A stretch of DNA of 64,000 nt from an uncultured Dorea sp. (GTDB lineage Bacteria; Bacillota; Clostridia; Lachnospirales; Lachnospiraceae): assembly GCA_948602995.1 (NCBI GenBank), contig CAPEBR010000014.1, forward strand, positions 1-64,000. The letters run 5' to 3'. The translations under genes and the position numbers were made by a program. The notes under the pieces are model-generated. The model saw only the letters and a program-made list of their open reading frames with translations. It ran no database searches and was not told the DNA's origin. This document shows positions 9,377 to 18,338 of this stretch, piece by piece (position 1 is the stretch's first letter; every line of letters begins with the position of its first letter).

Positions 9377-10282
9377 ATGACCATTATAGAAAAAATTCAA
9401 AGATTAAAGAAGGAAAAGAACGCAGTCATTCTGGCCCATTATTATGTGCGTCCAGAAGTGCAGGAGATTGCTGACTATATCGGGGATTCTTTTTTTCTGA
9501 GCAAGGCTGCCGTAGGATTAAAGGCACAGACCATTGTATTTTGCGGGGTTTCCTTTATGGGAGAGAGCGCTAAGATTCTGAACCCGGAGAAAACCGTGCT
9601 GATGCCGGATCTGGCAGCGGATTGTCCCATGGCGCATATGGCGGACGCACAGACAGTCAAAAAGCTAAGAGACTCCTATGAGGATCTGGCGGTCGTGTGC
9701 TATATCAATTCGACAGCAGAACTCAAACGTTGTTCGGACGTATGTGTGACATCTGCCAATGCAGTAAAAATCGTGAAAGCGCTGCCAAATAAAAATATCT
9801 ATTTTATTCCGGATAAGAATCTTGCACATTTTGCAGCGGATCAGATTCCGGAAAAGAACTTTATCTTTAATGAAGGCTATTGTCCTGTTCATGAAAGGAT
9901 GCAGCTTGCCGAAATAAAAAGGGCGAAGGAGGAGCACCCCCAGGCAGAGGTACTGACCCATCCGGAATGTCCGGATACAGTCAGAAATATGTCTGATTAC
10001 ATAGGAAGTACTTCCGGCATTATTGCATATGCTGCAAAAAGTGCAGGGCAGGAATTCATTATCTGTACCGAGAACGGGGTCCGGTATGAACTGGAAAAGC
10101 AGAATCCTGGAAAGCATTTTTATTTTACAGAGACAGAGCCGGTCTGTCAGGGCATGAAGCTGATTACCCTGGAAAAGATTGCACATGTGCTGGAAACAGG
10201 AGAGAATGAAGTTCATGTATCCGAGGAGCTTCGGATGGAATCCATAAAACCGCTTCAGAATATGCTGAAGCTTTCCGAATAG
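9377..10282 (+). CDS. nadA: Quinolinate synthase NadA
   Basis: Condenses iminoaspartate with dihydroxyacetone phosphate to quinolinate, second step of de novo NAD synthesis. At 301 aa it has the length of the compact NadA type. The three [4Fe-4S] cysteines expected from Thermotoga NadA are present at C83 (AADCPMAH), C169 (EGYCPVHE) and C257 (PVCQGMK). Conserved substrate-site stretches are HYYVRPEVQ at the N terminus and THPEC near 195. First gene of an operon with nadB, nadC and niaR, under the promoter and operator just upstream. Confidence 0.95.
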   Translation: MTIIEKIQRLKKEKNAVILAHYYVRPEVQEIADYIGDSFFLSKAAVGLKAQTIVFCGVSFMGESAKILNPEKTVLMPDLAADCPMAHMADAQTVKKLRDSYEDLAVVCYINSTAELKRCSDVCVTSANAVKIVKALPNKNIYFIPDKNLAHFAADQIPEKNFIFNEGYCPVHERMQLAEIKRAKEEHPQAEVLTHPECPDTVRNMSDYIGSTSGIIAYAAKSAGQEFIICTENGVRYELEKQNPGKHFYFTETEPVCQGMKLITLEKIAHVLETGENEVHVSEELRMESIKPLQNMLKLSE

Positions 10283-10306
10283 AGTCGCGATGAGAGGGAA
10301 GGTCAT

Positions 10307-11470
10307 ATGAAGATAGATACAGATGTGGTAATTGTCGGCACTGGCGTAAGCGGGCTGTTTTCTGCGCTTAAGCTGCCTGCGGAGAAAAAAATCGTCCTAA
10401 TTACAAAGTCTGATATAGAAAGCAGTGATTCTTTTCTCGCCCAGGGAGGCATCAGCGTGCTGAGGGACGAGAATGATTATGACAGCTACTTTGAGGATAC
10501 CATGAAAGCCGGTCATTATGAAAACCGGAAGGAGTCGGTTGATCTTATGATCAGAAACTCCCGAAGTATTATTAATGAACTGGTAGGTTACGGCGTGGAG
10601 TTTAAAAGAAATGAAGAGAGCGGTGAATTCCTTTACACGAGAGAAGGCGCTCATTCAAGGCCGCGCATCCTTTTTCATGAGGATGTCACGGGCAGGGAGA
10701 TTACAGAAAAACTTATCATGCGCGTGAAGGAGCTCCCCAATGTGCAGCTTTACGAGTATACAGCCATGACTGATCTTCTTGTAAAAAATGGCGTATGCAA
10801 GGGGATTCTTGCAGAAAATGAAAACGGGATCATGGAGATCCATGCAAAGGATACCATCCTTGCAACTGGCGGAATTGGCGGCAGATACCAGCATTCTACC
10901 AATTACCCGCATCTGACAGGGGATTCCATAACCCTTGCAAAGAAGTATGGCATAGAGCTTGAACATCTAGACTATATCCAGATCCATCCCACAACACTTT
11001 TTTCCCCGAAACCTGGGAGGCGGTTTCTAATATCGGAATCAGTGAGAGGGGAAGGGGCGCTGTTATATAACAAGAATAAAGAACGTTTTGTTGATGAGCT
11101 CCAGCCAAGAGATGTGGTTGCGAATGCAATCTTTAAGCAAATGGAAATAGAGGGGACTGAGCATGTATGGCTTTCCCTGGAGAAAATACCGGAAGAGACA
11201 ATTCTGAATCATTTCCCTAATATATACCAGCGCTGTCTGGAGGAGGGATATGACATGCTGAAAGAATGCATTCCCGTAGTTCCGGCACAGCATTATTTTA
11301 TGGGCGGGATCCGGGTGGATCAAGACAGCCGTACCTCAATGCCGCATCTTTATGCCGTAGGAGAGACAAGCTGTAATGGTGTACATGGCGCCAACCGGCT
11401 TGCAAGCAATTCATTGCTGGAAAGTCTAGTCTTTTCCAGACAGGCGGCAGATGATATAATAAGAAGATAA
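10307..11470 (+). CDS. nadB: L-aspartate oxidase NadB (short form)
   Basis: FAD flavoprotein that oxidises L-aspartate to iminoaspartate for NadA. The dinucleotide-binding motif VVIVGTGVSGLFSA is at residues 7-20, the fumarate-reductase-type SFLAQGGIS near 43-51 and the C-terminal FAD contact GVHGANRLASNSLLESLVF near 360-378. It is 387 aa, shorter than E. coli NadB (about 540) because the C-terminal helical domain is missing, as is common in Clostridia. Ribosome site GAGGGAAGG; 24 bases after nadA. Confidence 0.93.
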   Translation: MKIDTDVVIVGTGVSGLFSALKLPAEKKIVLITKSDIESSDSFLAQGGISVLRDENDYDSYFEDTMKAGHYENRKESVDLMIRNSRSIINELVGYGVEFKRNEESGEFLYTREGAHSRPRILFHEDVTGREITEKLIMRVKELPNVQLYEYTAMTDLLVKNGVCKGILAENENGIMEIHAKDTILATGGIGGRYQHSTNYPHLTGDSITLAKKYGIELEHLDYIQIHPTTLFSPKPGRRFLISESVRGEGALLYNKNKERFVDELQPRDVVANAIFKQMEIEGTEHVWLSLEKIPEETILNHFPNIYQRCLEEGYDMLKECIPVVPAQHYFMGGIRVDQDSRTSMPHLYAVGETSCNGVHGANRLASNSLLESLVFSRQAADDIIRR

Positions 11471-11528
11471 CGGACGGCTGTGAAGGTGCTGAACCGTTAC
11501 AATTCGATAAAAAAAGAAGAGGTGGAAC

Positions 11529-12380
11529 ATGAATAAGATTACACAGACGCTTCAGGCAGATCATCTGATTCTTGAAGCATTAAAAGAAGATATTTCCAGT
11601 GAAGATGTTACGACAAATGCTGTAATGAAAGAGGCTGTAAAAGGTGAAGTAACACTTTTGTGCAAGCAGGACGGAATTATTGCAGGATTAGATGTATTTG
11701 AAAGAGTTTTTAAGCTTCTTGACAGGCAGATTGAAACAGAATTCTACTGTAAGGATGGAGACACGGTAAAAAACGGACAAGTAATGGGAGTTATCACCGG
11801 AGATATTCGCGTATTGCTGTCAGGGGAGAGGGTTGCTCTTAACTACCTGCAGCGCATGAGCGGGATCGCCACATATACACACAGTATCGCAAGACTGCTT
11901 GAAGGGACAAAAACAAAGCTTCTGGATACCCGCAAAACGACTCCAAATATGCGGGTCTTCGAAAAATATGCCGTCCGTATTGGAGGTGGGTATAATCACC
12001 GTTACAATTTGTCAGACGGAGTGCTCTTAAAGGATAATCATATCGGCGCGGCAGGCAGCATCGGGAAAGCGGTCCGCATGGCAAAGGAATACGCACCTTT
12101 TGTACGCAAGATTGAAGTAGAGGTCGAAAATCTTGAGATGGTGAAGGAAGCAGTAGAAGCCGGCGCAGATATTATTATGCTGGATAACATGTCTCCAGAG
12201 GATATGAAAGCGGCAGTTTCCTACATTGACGGCCGGGCAGAAACAGAGTGTTCTGGAAATGTGACAAAGGAAAATATTGAACGTCTGGTATCTGTTGGCG
12301 TGGATTATATCTCCAGCGGGGCGCTCACGCATTCTGCGCCAATACTGGATATATCCCTGAAAAATCTTCATGCAGTGTAA
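11529..12380 (+). CDS. nadC: Nicotinate-nucleotide pyrophosphorylase (carboxylating) NadC
   Basis: Quinolinate phosphoribosyltransferase, 283 aa, converting quinolinate and PRPP to nicotinate mononucleotide. Family signatures include LNYLQRMSGIATYT, LLDTRKTTPNMRVFEKYAV, the phosphate loop region GGGYNHRYNLSDGVLLKDNH and the strand IIMLDNMSPEDM. Full length for the family. Third gene of the nad operon; ribosome site AAGAAGAGG upstream of the ATG. Confidence 0.95.
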   Translation: MNKITQTLQADHLILEALKEDISSEDVTTNAVMKEAVKGEVTLLCKQDGIIAGLDVFERVFKLLDRQIETEFYCKDGDTVKNGQVMGVITGDIRVLLSGERVALNYLQRMSGIATYTHSIARLLEGTKTKLLDTRKTTPNMRVFEKYAVRIGGGYNHRYNLSDGVLLKDNHIGAAGSIGKAVRMAKEYAPFVRKIEVEVENLEMVKEAVEAGADIIMLDNMSPEDMKAAVSYIDGRAETECSGNVTKENIERLVSVGVDYISSGALTHSAPILDISLKNLHAV

Positions 12381-12446
12381 AGCCATGGAACTGTCACGAC
12401 ATATTATTTTGCGGCAGTTCGTGAAAATGCCAGGAGGGAGTTTTTT

Positions 12447-12971
12447 ATGACAGGTTCTGAAAGAAGAGATGCAATTATACGCACAATACAGAAGACACAT
12501 ATTCCTGTGTCTGGCAAATCGCTTGCGGCATCATATGATGTAAGCCGCCAGGTGATTGTGCAGGATATTGCACTTATAAGGGCAGCCGGCTACGACATCA
12601 TTTCTACAAACAGAGGATATATTTTAAATACACCAGTAAAAGAGGAAAGGATTTTCAAGGTTCATCATACTGACGCGCAGCTGGAGGAGGAATTGAATGC
12701 CATCGTAGACCTGGGAGGATGCATAGAAAATGTTATGGTGAATCACCGGGTATATGGCCATATAGAAGCCAGGCTTGGGATCAGCTCCCGAAGAATGGTC
12801 TCAGAATTTCTTGAGGATATACAGAACGGGAAATCCAGTCCGCTCAAAAATATTACATCCAACTATCATTATCACACAATCAGTGCAGATAGTAAAAAAA
12901 CTCTAGATATGATCGAACAGATGCTCACAGAAAAAGGGTTCCTGGTGGAGACAGGGCATTTTTCGCCCTAG
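12447..12971 (+). CDS. niaR: NAD biosynthesis repressor NiaR
   Basis: A 174-aa regulator with an N-terminal winged helix-turn-helix (residues 1-60: RRDAIIRTIQ, then SGKSLAASYDVSRQVIVQDI) and a C-terminal 3H domain rich in conserved histidines (HHTD near 72, NHRVYGH near 100, NYHYHT near 145), the ligand and metal-binding part. It should repress the nad operon, and niacin transport genes, when nicotinate is present. Last gene of the operon; its TAG stop abuts an inverted-repeat element. Confidence 0.9.
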   Translation: MTGSERRDAIIRTIQKTHIPVSGKSLAASYDVSRQVIVQDIALIRAAGYDIISTNRGYILNTPVKEERIFKVHHTDAQLEEELNAIVDLGGCIENVMVNHRVYGHIEARLGISSRRMVSEFLEDIQNGKSSPLKNITSNYHYHTISADSKKTLDMIEQMLTEKGFLVETGHFSP

Positions 12972-13130
12972 AGCGTGTTTGAAAAATCATTCCTACAATC
13001 TGCCGCCTCACTTTACACCAGATTTTATGCAGAATTTAGTCAATGTAGCCCGCTGCGCCTCCTAAATCCAGCATAAAATCTGATGCAAACTGGGACGGCA
13101 TCTTGCAGAAAGCAATTTTCAAACACGCTC
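12971..13130. repeat. MITE-like element D, copy 1 (160 bp)
   Basis: Terminal inverted repeats GAGCGTGTTTGAAAAAT and the complement of GAGCGTGTTTGAAAAT. The element begins on the last base of the niaR stop codon and fills the gap to the greA-like gene that reads the other way. A second copy in the opposite orientation is at 18182-18338. Confidence 0.85.
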
Positions 13131-13137
13131 CAGACAG

Positions 13138-13641
13138 CTAAAACTTCCTGAGTTTATCTTCTGAATCGTCCGTAGTCTTATCAATCTCCCGAATCACTAC
13201 ATAATACCCTTCATCGCCGCCTGTCCTGACCAGGATCCTGTCTCCGGTCTTATGCCCCAGGAGAGCCTTTCCCATAGGTGATTCTATGCTGATCAGCCCC
13301 TGCATGGAATTTCCCCGCACACTGGTTACAAGGCGATAGCTTTCTGTCTCGTCATCCTCCTCAAAATATACGGTCACCGTATTATTAATTCCTACTTCAT
13401 CCTCTCGGGATTCGTCTGATACGATCCTGGCATTTTTCAGCATCCTCTCCAAATAGCGGATGCGGCTTTCGTTCCGGTTCTTGTCCTGCTTTGCTGCTTT
13501 GTACTCAAAATTTTCACTTAAGTCGCCCTGGGCTCTCGCCTCCTTAACGGCCTCCAGTTCCTTTTTGCGCACCACCAGCTTCCGGTATTCAATCTCTTCC
13601 TTTATCTTTTTTACATCGCTTCTGGTTAACTGCTCTCCCAT
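13138..13641 (-). CDS. GreA/GreB-family transcript cleavage factor
   Basis: 167 aa with an N-terminal antiparallel coiled coil (about residues 5-75) carrying the acidic tip motif ARAQGDLSENFEYKAAKQ, and a C-terminal FKBP-like domain with LISIESPMGKALLGHKTGD. Gre factors rescue backtracked RNA polymerase by stimulating transcript cleavage; the two acidic tip residues (D and E of GDLSEN) are present. Start supported by AGGAGATGG. It may be a second, GreA-like paralogue rather than the main GreA. Confidence 0.85.
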   Translation of the reverse strand: MGEQLTRSDVKKIKEEIEYRKLVVRKKELEAVKEARAQGDLSENFEYKAAKQDKNRNESRIRYLERMLKNARIVSDESREDEVGINNTVTVYFEEDDETESYRLVTSVRGNSMQGLISIESPMGKALLGHKTGDRILVRTGGDEGYYVVIREIDKTTDDSEDKLRKF

Positions 13642-14067
13642 ATTCTTCCATCTCCTAAAAAATTATATATTAATATTGCTATAAGCGGCCTCCCGGACGT
13701 TACTGTTCACTCCGTGACCAGTAACATTCGCAAATCCATTTAAAATTCGCTCCGCGAATGGGATTTGCTCACTCCTGAATCACTTTCTTACGGTCTGTGC
13801 AGTAAATGCACAGACCTGTATGAACAGTAACCACAGGACTTTGTATTAACTGCAAAGTTACATAAACCCTATTGATTTTTTCCATGATATATCATATTAT
13901 AAATATGGATCTGATGTCAACAGAAGAGAAAATAAATCCCCATTTATACCCCCTCACGGCGGTTTCCACCCCTCACATATCGGAGGCCGTCATCTGCTGG
14001 CACAGGTTTGGTTTTTTTTATTCTTTTTAGTTTGGGCAGCCTGTGCAATATACGGCTGCCCGTATTT
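13642..14067. other. Intergenic region with repeat element C
   Basis: 426 bases between the Gre-family gene and recD2 3' end. It holds repeat element C and an 8-bp stem (GGGCAGCC..GGCTGCCC) near 14036-14062 just past the recD2 stop. No ORF seen. Confidence 0.5.
13699..13831. repeat. MITE-like element C, copy 1 (133 bp)
   Basis: Starts GTTACTGTTCAC and ends with TGAACAGTAAC, with inner inverted parts (GCAAATCC..GGATTTGC and GGTCTGTGCA..TGCACAGACC). A well conserved copy lies at 49909-50040, and degraded ones near 17603-17629, 39615-39690 and 54335-54530. Confidence 0.85.
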
Positions 14068-16293
14068 TTATGATTCACCAGGCGTACCTTTACAGCCGAG
14101 CCTCTCTTTGAGCATGGTATTTCTTTTCGTAACAGTAAGGTTTTTCACCGCATAGGCAAGCGCCTTCCGGGTTCCCACGATAACCAGTATCTTCTTCGCC
14201 CGGGTAATGCCTGTATAGAGCAGATTCCGCTGCAGCATTACATAATGGTTCATCAATAACGGCATCACCACAATCGGATATTCGCTTCCCTGCGCCTTAT
14301 GGATCGTGGTCGCATAGGCATGCACCAGCTCATCTAGATCCGTCACCTCATACTCCACGGTCCGCGTATCGAAGCGTACTGCAAGGGTTCTCCCCTCTAG
14401 ATCTACGGTTTCAATCACTCCGATGTCGCCGTTAAAAATTTCTTTATCATAGTTATTCTTAATCTGCATCACTTTATCCCCGGGCCGGAAAACGGATCCG
14501 CTGCGGCGAAGTCCTTCTCCTGACGGATTTAGCGCCTCCTGCAGCGCCAGGTTCAGATTCGCGGCTCCCACCACCCCTCTTTGCATGGGCGTCAGTACCT
14601 GAATCTGTGCGGACGCAGTCCTGTAATACCGGGGCAGCTTCCTCTTCACCAGGCTGACAATCTCCCTAAGCGCCTGCTCCTGCTCTTCCCTCTCTATAAA
14701 GAAGAAATCTGTATCTCTTCCCCCTGAAATATCCGGAAGCTTTCCCTCGTTGATCCGGTGTGCATTTGTAACAATCCTGCTGGCCTGCGCCTGGCGGAAA
14801 ATACGTGTCAGCCGGATAACCGGGAAGCGCCCGGAATCAATCATATCCCGCAGCACATTTCCAGCTCCCACGGCCGGAAGCTGGTCGATATCCCCTACCA
14901 GAATCAGACGCATTCCCTCAGGGACAGCCTTAAGCAAGGCATTCATCAGGATAATATCAATCATGGAACACTCGTCCACCACCAGCACATCACCCTCCAG
15001 GGGATTCTCATCATTTTTCTGATATCCATTTGGCGGCTTGAATTCTAACAGCCGGTGAATGGTTTTTGCCGGCAGCCCAGTCGCTTCGGTCATTCTCTGG
15101 GCAGCACGGCCTGTAGGCGCTGCCAAAAGGATCTTAAGCCCGCTGGCACGAAAAACGGCAATAATTCCCTGGGTTGTGGTTGTTTTCCCCGTCCCCGGTC
15201 CCCCGGTCAGGATCATAACCTTGGAAACCGCTGCCCTGCGGATGGCATCCACCTGCACCTCATCGTATTTCATATTTACCATCTGCTCAATTCTAGATAC
15301 ATCTACGGATAAGTTCTCATTTCCCGTCTGAAGCCTTGCCTCCATCAGACGCCGGAACAGCCGGTCAAAAGCAGGGGCAGACAACAGCTTCCGAAGCTTC
15401 CCCGCCGTCCCGATCTCTGCATAGAAAAAGGGCGGCAGATAGATGGCTTCCGTCTGTACCTCCTCCCCTGTCTCCTCCTCATAGCCCACCTTCATATCCC
15501 TGATCAGATCACGATCCTTAATCATCTGATCCAGAGTCATAATAACTGTGGTCTCCTCCGCCTCCAGAAGCTCTGCCGCGTGGCTTACAAGCTGGTCCTT
15601 TTCTCCATAAACATGCCCTTCCTCCGCAAGACTGCCAAGTGCATACATAATTCCGCTCCGAAGCCGGATAAATGCCTCCTTTGATATCCCCATCTTCTGT
15701 GCAATCTGATCCGCAGTGCGAAACCCGATACCCCAGATATCATCCGCCAGACGGAACGGATTTTCCTTCACAATCTTTATGCTCTCATTTCCATACTCTT
15801 TAAATATCCTTGCCGCATAAGAAGTATTCACGCCGTGATCCTGCAGAAACAGCATGACATTCTTAATCTCCTTCTGCCGCTCCCAGCTTTCCGCAATCTG
15901 ATCCACCCGCTTTTTCCCGATACCCTCCACCTCCAGAAGACGGCTGATATCTGCCTCAATAATCTCCAGGGTGTCCGTGCCAAACTTCTGCACAATACGC
16001 TTCGCAAACTTCGGACCCACGCCCTTAATCAGACCGGACCCAAGATACTTTTCTATGCCATAGACCGTCGCGGGCATAGTCTCCTCCCAGGAATCCGCTA
16101 TGAATTCCCGGCCATACTTTGCGTCTACCTTCCAGTTCCCTTCCACCAGTAAAACAGAACCTACATTCACATCAAACAGATTACCGATCAAAGGAACCAG
16201 ATCTGTATAATTCTTGATACGCACTTTGAGGACAGAATATCCGTTTTCCATATTCTGATATGTAATCCGCTCAACCACACAACGAATCTTCAT
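14068..16293 (-). CDS. recD2: RecD2-type ATP-dependent DNA helicase
   Basis: A 741-aa 5'-3' superfamily 1B helicase of the stand-alone RecD2 (YrrC) type, acting in DNA repair without RecBC. The N-terminal OB-like domain (1-90) is followed by two helix-hairpin-helix motifs (IKGVGPKFAKRIV and VEGIGKKRVDQIA), Walker A GGPGTGKTTT near 365, Walker B VVDECSM, motif III VGDIDQLPAVG, and the UvrD-like C-terminal YATTIHKAQGSEYPIVVMPL. Start follows AGGAGGT directly beside palindrome copy 2. Confidence 0.93.
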   Translation of the reverse strand: MKIRCVVERITYQNMENGYSVLKVRIKNYTDLVPLIGNLFDVNVGSVLLVEGNWKVDAKYGREFIADSWEETMPATVYGIEKYLGSGLIKGVGPKFAKRIVQKFGTDTLEIIEADISRLLEVEGIGKKRVDQIAESWERQKEIKNVMLFLQDHGVNTSYAARIFKEYGNESIKIVKENPFRLADDIWGIGFRTADQIAQKMGISKEAFIRLRSGIMYALGSLAEEGHVYGEKDQLVSHAAELLEAEETTVIMTLDQMIKDRDLIRDMKVGYEEETGEEVQTEAIYLPPFFYAEIGTAGKLRKLLSAPAFDRLFRRLMEARLQTGNENLSVDVSRIEQMVNMKYDEVQVDAIRRAAVSKVMILTGGPGTGKTTTTQGIIAVFRASGLKILLAAPTGRAAQRMTEATGLPAKTIHRLLEFKPPNGYQKNDENPLEGDVLVVDECSMIDIILMNALLKAVPEGMRLILVGDIDQLPAVGAGNVLRDMIDSGRFPVIRLTRIFRQAQASRIVTNAHRINEGKLPDISGGRDTDFFFIEREEQEQALREIVSLVKRKLPRYYRTASAQIQVLTPMQRGVVGAANLNLALQEALNPSGEGLRRSGSVFRPGDKVMQIKNNYDKEIFNGDIGVIETVDLEGRTLAVRFDTRTVEYEVTDLDELVHAYATTIHKAQGSEYPIVVMPLLMNHYVMLQRNLLYTGITRAKKILVIVGTRKALAYAVKNLTVTKRNTMLKERLGCKGTPGES

Positions 16294-16305
16294 AATACCT
16301 CCTTT

Positions 16306-16339
16306 GGGGACGGGGCATTTTTAAAAATGCCCCGTCCCC
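16306..16339. repeat. 34-bp perfect palindrome, copy 2 of 5
   Basis: Same unit as copy 1, both 17-bp arms intact. It lies in the 5' leader of recD2, 3 bases from its AGGAGGT ribosome site, so a hairpin here could affect translation. Confidence 0.95.
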
Positions 16340-16349
16340 AGTCACTTTT

Positions 16350-16568
16350 TTATTTCTTGATTTTGGTGCTCTTCACTCCGGTAAAAGAACTCCGGTATAT
16401 TGTCCCTGCAGTTTTTTTCTAGGCGCGTATTTTATAGTAATATTTTCTTCCCTTCTTTAACTTGCCATTCGTATAGCTTGTTGATCTGACTGTTTTTATC
16501 TTCTTATACTTCCCGTATTTGGAAGTGCTTCTGTATATCTCGTAGCCACTGCGCCTCTTGCTTTTTTC
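16350..16568 (-). pseudogene. Decayed C-terminal Fn3-like tail of a surface protein
   Basis: Reading the minus strand gives SGYEIYRSTSKYGKYKKIKT, then GRKYYYKIRA, a TAG stop, and KKTAGTIYRSS before a final TAA. The pattern matches the C-terminal Fn3-like tails of the large secreted proteins at 30-37 kb, where the stop position is tyrosine (VRAYKK). A tyrosine codon has therefore probably become TAG. No start or upstream part remains. Confidence 0.65.
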
Positions 16569-16677
16569 CAAATAATTATTTTTGAAATGAAATTTTATCT
16601 AAGAGCCATAACATCAATATTTTCCTTTACAATATTGTATTATCCAAAAAATGCGCCATGTCAATACATTGTATATA

Positions 16678-16851
16678 TCACTCTTGCTCCTTAATCAGCG
16701 GACACAGCAGCCTTTTGGGGGCTGCTGTATCCCGCAAAAAGAATCCATTGCCCAGGCAGTCCAGATACTGATTCTTGAGTCCAGAGACATAATATTTTTC
16801 TCCCTCGCAAAAATAGCAGGATAAATTCTGAACATATCCTACGTCACATTG
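16678..16851 (-). pseudogene. Possible gene remnant, unknown
   Basis: An open frame of 57 codons without a start codon reads CDVGYVQNLSCYFCEGEKYY, then VSGLKNQYLDCLGNG and ends LLCPLIKEQE. Its composition looks protein-like and is Cys- and Tyr-rich, but I cannot assign a family. An AGCAGCC..GGCTGCT hairpin falls inside it. Rest of the 16.57-16.89 kb gap shows nothing. Confidence 0.3.
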
Positions 16852-16893
16852 CTATTTAATTCTCTAAATTTGTGTCAACAGTGTTATCACAAA

Positions 16894-17208
16894 TCAACCT
16901 CTTAATCGGCTTTCGATGTCTGAAGCACTATACAATACATCTGTTACAATCACTTTGTCTCTCTGAATAACGTAAAAGACAGAATAGTTGTCTACCAACA
17001 ATCTTCTCATCTCCCGGTGTCGTTCCGGCTCTGATTCCATAATGTGGTTTCTCTCGGCCAGCGTATCCAAAGTCAAAATGGCATCCGCAATTCGGTTGTA
17101 TTGATTCATTGCGTTTTCCGGTGCCTGAAGCACATAAGCAATGTGATTGTATAGCTGCTCCATATCAGCCAACGCTTCATCTGTAATCTCAACCGCATAC
17201 CGTTTCAT
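16894..17208 (-). CDS. RelE/ParE-family toxin
   Basis: 104-aa toxin of the RelE/ParE fold (plasmid stabilisation family): MKRYAVEITDEALADMEQLY at the start, ALNQYN-like helix, then the core strands RRLLVDNYSVFYVIQRDKV and VLYSASDIESRL. It probably inhibits translation or gyrase; sequence alone does not tell which. The ATG lies one base after the antitoxin stop (TGATATG), so the two are co-translated; a longer frame start inside the antitoxin is rejected. Confidence 0.85.
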   Translation of the reverse strand: MKRYAVEITDEALADMEQLYNHIAYVLQAPENAMNQYNRIADAILTLDTLAERNHIMESEPERHREMRRLLVDNYSVFYVIQRDKVIVTDVLYSASDIESRLRG

Positions 17209-17209
17209 A

Positions 17210-17512
17210 TCAATGCTTCTCCCTGAATTTTGCAAATGCATCCGCTGCATTTTGTACTCTTCCTGTCTCTATGTCATTGTATCCTTTTCCCAGTTTCTGG
17301 TGGATTTCTTCCGTTGTCATAACATCCGCATGGATGGATACTGGTGCTTTTGGTAAAGAAACAGAAAATGGAATCCCACCTGTTAATGAAATCTGGTTCA
17401 GGTACATATCAATCGCTGTTGACATAGGAACACCTAACTGAGACAATACTTTTTCCGCACGTTCCTTGACAATAGGATTTACTCTTAAGTTCAATGTTGC
17501 TGTTTTCTCCAT
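17210..17512 (-). CDS. RelB/DinJ-family antitoxin
   Basis: 100-aa antitoxin. N-terminal ribbon-helix-helix (ATLNLRVNPIVKERAEKVLS, then GVPMSTAIDMYLNQI) is the DinJ/RelB DNA-binding pattern; the C-terminal half is charged and would wrap the toxin. Ribosome site AGGAGG precedes the ATG. Such pairs repress their own promoter. Confidence 0.88.
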   Translation of the reverse strand: MEKTATLNLRVNPIVKERAEKVLSQLGVPMSTAIDMYLNQISLTGGIPFSVSLPKAPVSIHADVMTTEEIHQKLGKGYNDIETGRVQNAADAFAKFREKH

Positions 17513-17621
17513 GATAACACCTCCTGTTTCTTATATTGTAACGCTTTTGTCATTACAATTCAAGCACTAATGATTTTCATTTTTTAATCATCCAAAGTCT
17601 TTGTTACTGTTCACTCCGTGA

Positions 17622-17830
17622 CCAGTAACAAGTCTTTATCATACTTAACATCTTTCACGGACACATATATTCCCTCAACTATGCTTTCCTGCCGCAGGAC
17701 AGCTTCCAGCGCCCCGTTGTCATTTGGCACATATTCAGAATATAAGAAATTACCGAATCGTTTATGAGCTTTCTTATGAATATATTTATCTCCGTCCTGG
17801 AAATACGCTCCTTCCTGCTTTTGTAAAATA
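17622..17830 (-). pseudogene. Gene fragment behind a copied Rpn-type 5' flank
   Basis: The minus strand is open for about 68 codons reading LQKQEGAYFQDGDKYIHKK, then RFGNFLYSEYVPNDNGALEA and ending LLLVTE, with the stop supplied by a fragment of repeat element C. No ATG is in frame, and the upstream sequence equals the leader of the Rpn-family gene at 1.8-2.0 kb. It looks like the 3' piece of an unrelated gene joined to that leader. Confidence 0.45.
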
Positions 17831-17975
17831 TCTGTGGCTGTAAAGATATGAAACAGATACAGACATTCATTAATAGGTTACAGATACTGTGAATGTGGCG
17901 AAATGCCAGAATTGCCGAACCTCTAGAAGGACGATGTCCGATAAGATTTCACACAACAAGTATAACAGACAAAGA
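17818..17975 (-). repeat. Second copy of the Rpn-gene 5' flank
   Basis: Close match to the 1808-1975 segment (shared blocks include TAATAGGTTACAGATACTGT and the TGTCCGATAAGATTTCAC block). Here it leads into a gene fragment rather than a nuclease gene, so the nuclease was lost or only the flank was copied. Confidence 0.75.
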
Positions 17976-18011
17976 AAAGAAAGTAAATTACTTTTTGACA
18001 GTCTAAACAGT

Positions 18012-18158
18012 GTTACTATTCACGGGTCAGGAATGCGCGTAAGCTGCGCATTCCGTAAGAACGTGATTCAAGGGTGAGGGGCGATTTTTGCGCAGCAAAA
18101 CTTTAAATATCGCCCCGAATCGTTACTATGAGCGGCCTCCTGGGCCGTGAATAGTAAC
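18012..18158. repeat. MITE-like element B, copy 2 (147 bp)
   Basis: Left end GTTACTATTCACGGG, right end the complement of GTTACTATTCACGGCCC; interior about 80% like copy 1, including the stretch CATTCCGTAAGAACGTGATT. Confidence 0.85.
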
Positions 18159-18181
18159 TAAACAGTAAATGCACAGACCTA

Positions 18182-18338
18182 GAGCGTGTTTGAAAATTGC
18201 TTTCTGCAAGATGTGCGTCACAAATTGTGGGGAATTCGCCCCAAATAAAGGAGGCGTAGCGGGCTACGCTGACTGAATGCGAGGCAAATTAGCCGCAAAG
18301 TGGGGCGTTCAGGTGACAGGAATGAATTTTCAAACACC
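18182..18338. repeat. MITE-like element D, copy 2, inverted
   Basis: Left end GAGCGTGTTTGAAAATT, right end the complement of GGTGTTTGAAAATTCATTC. Read in reverse it matches copy 1, including TAGCCCGCTACGCCTCC. It follows at once on element B. Confidence 0.8.

Noticed and set aside
9665..10306. Minus-strand frame of 213 codons
   Set aside because: Antisense to nadA, with no family signature and no ribosome site.
14030..14067. Rho-independent terminator after recD2
   Set aside because: An 8-bp stem is present but on the recD2 strand it is followed by A-rich, not T-rich, sequence.
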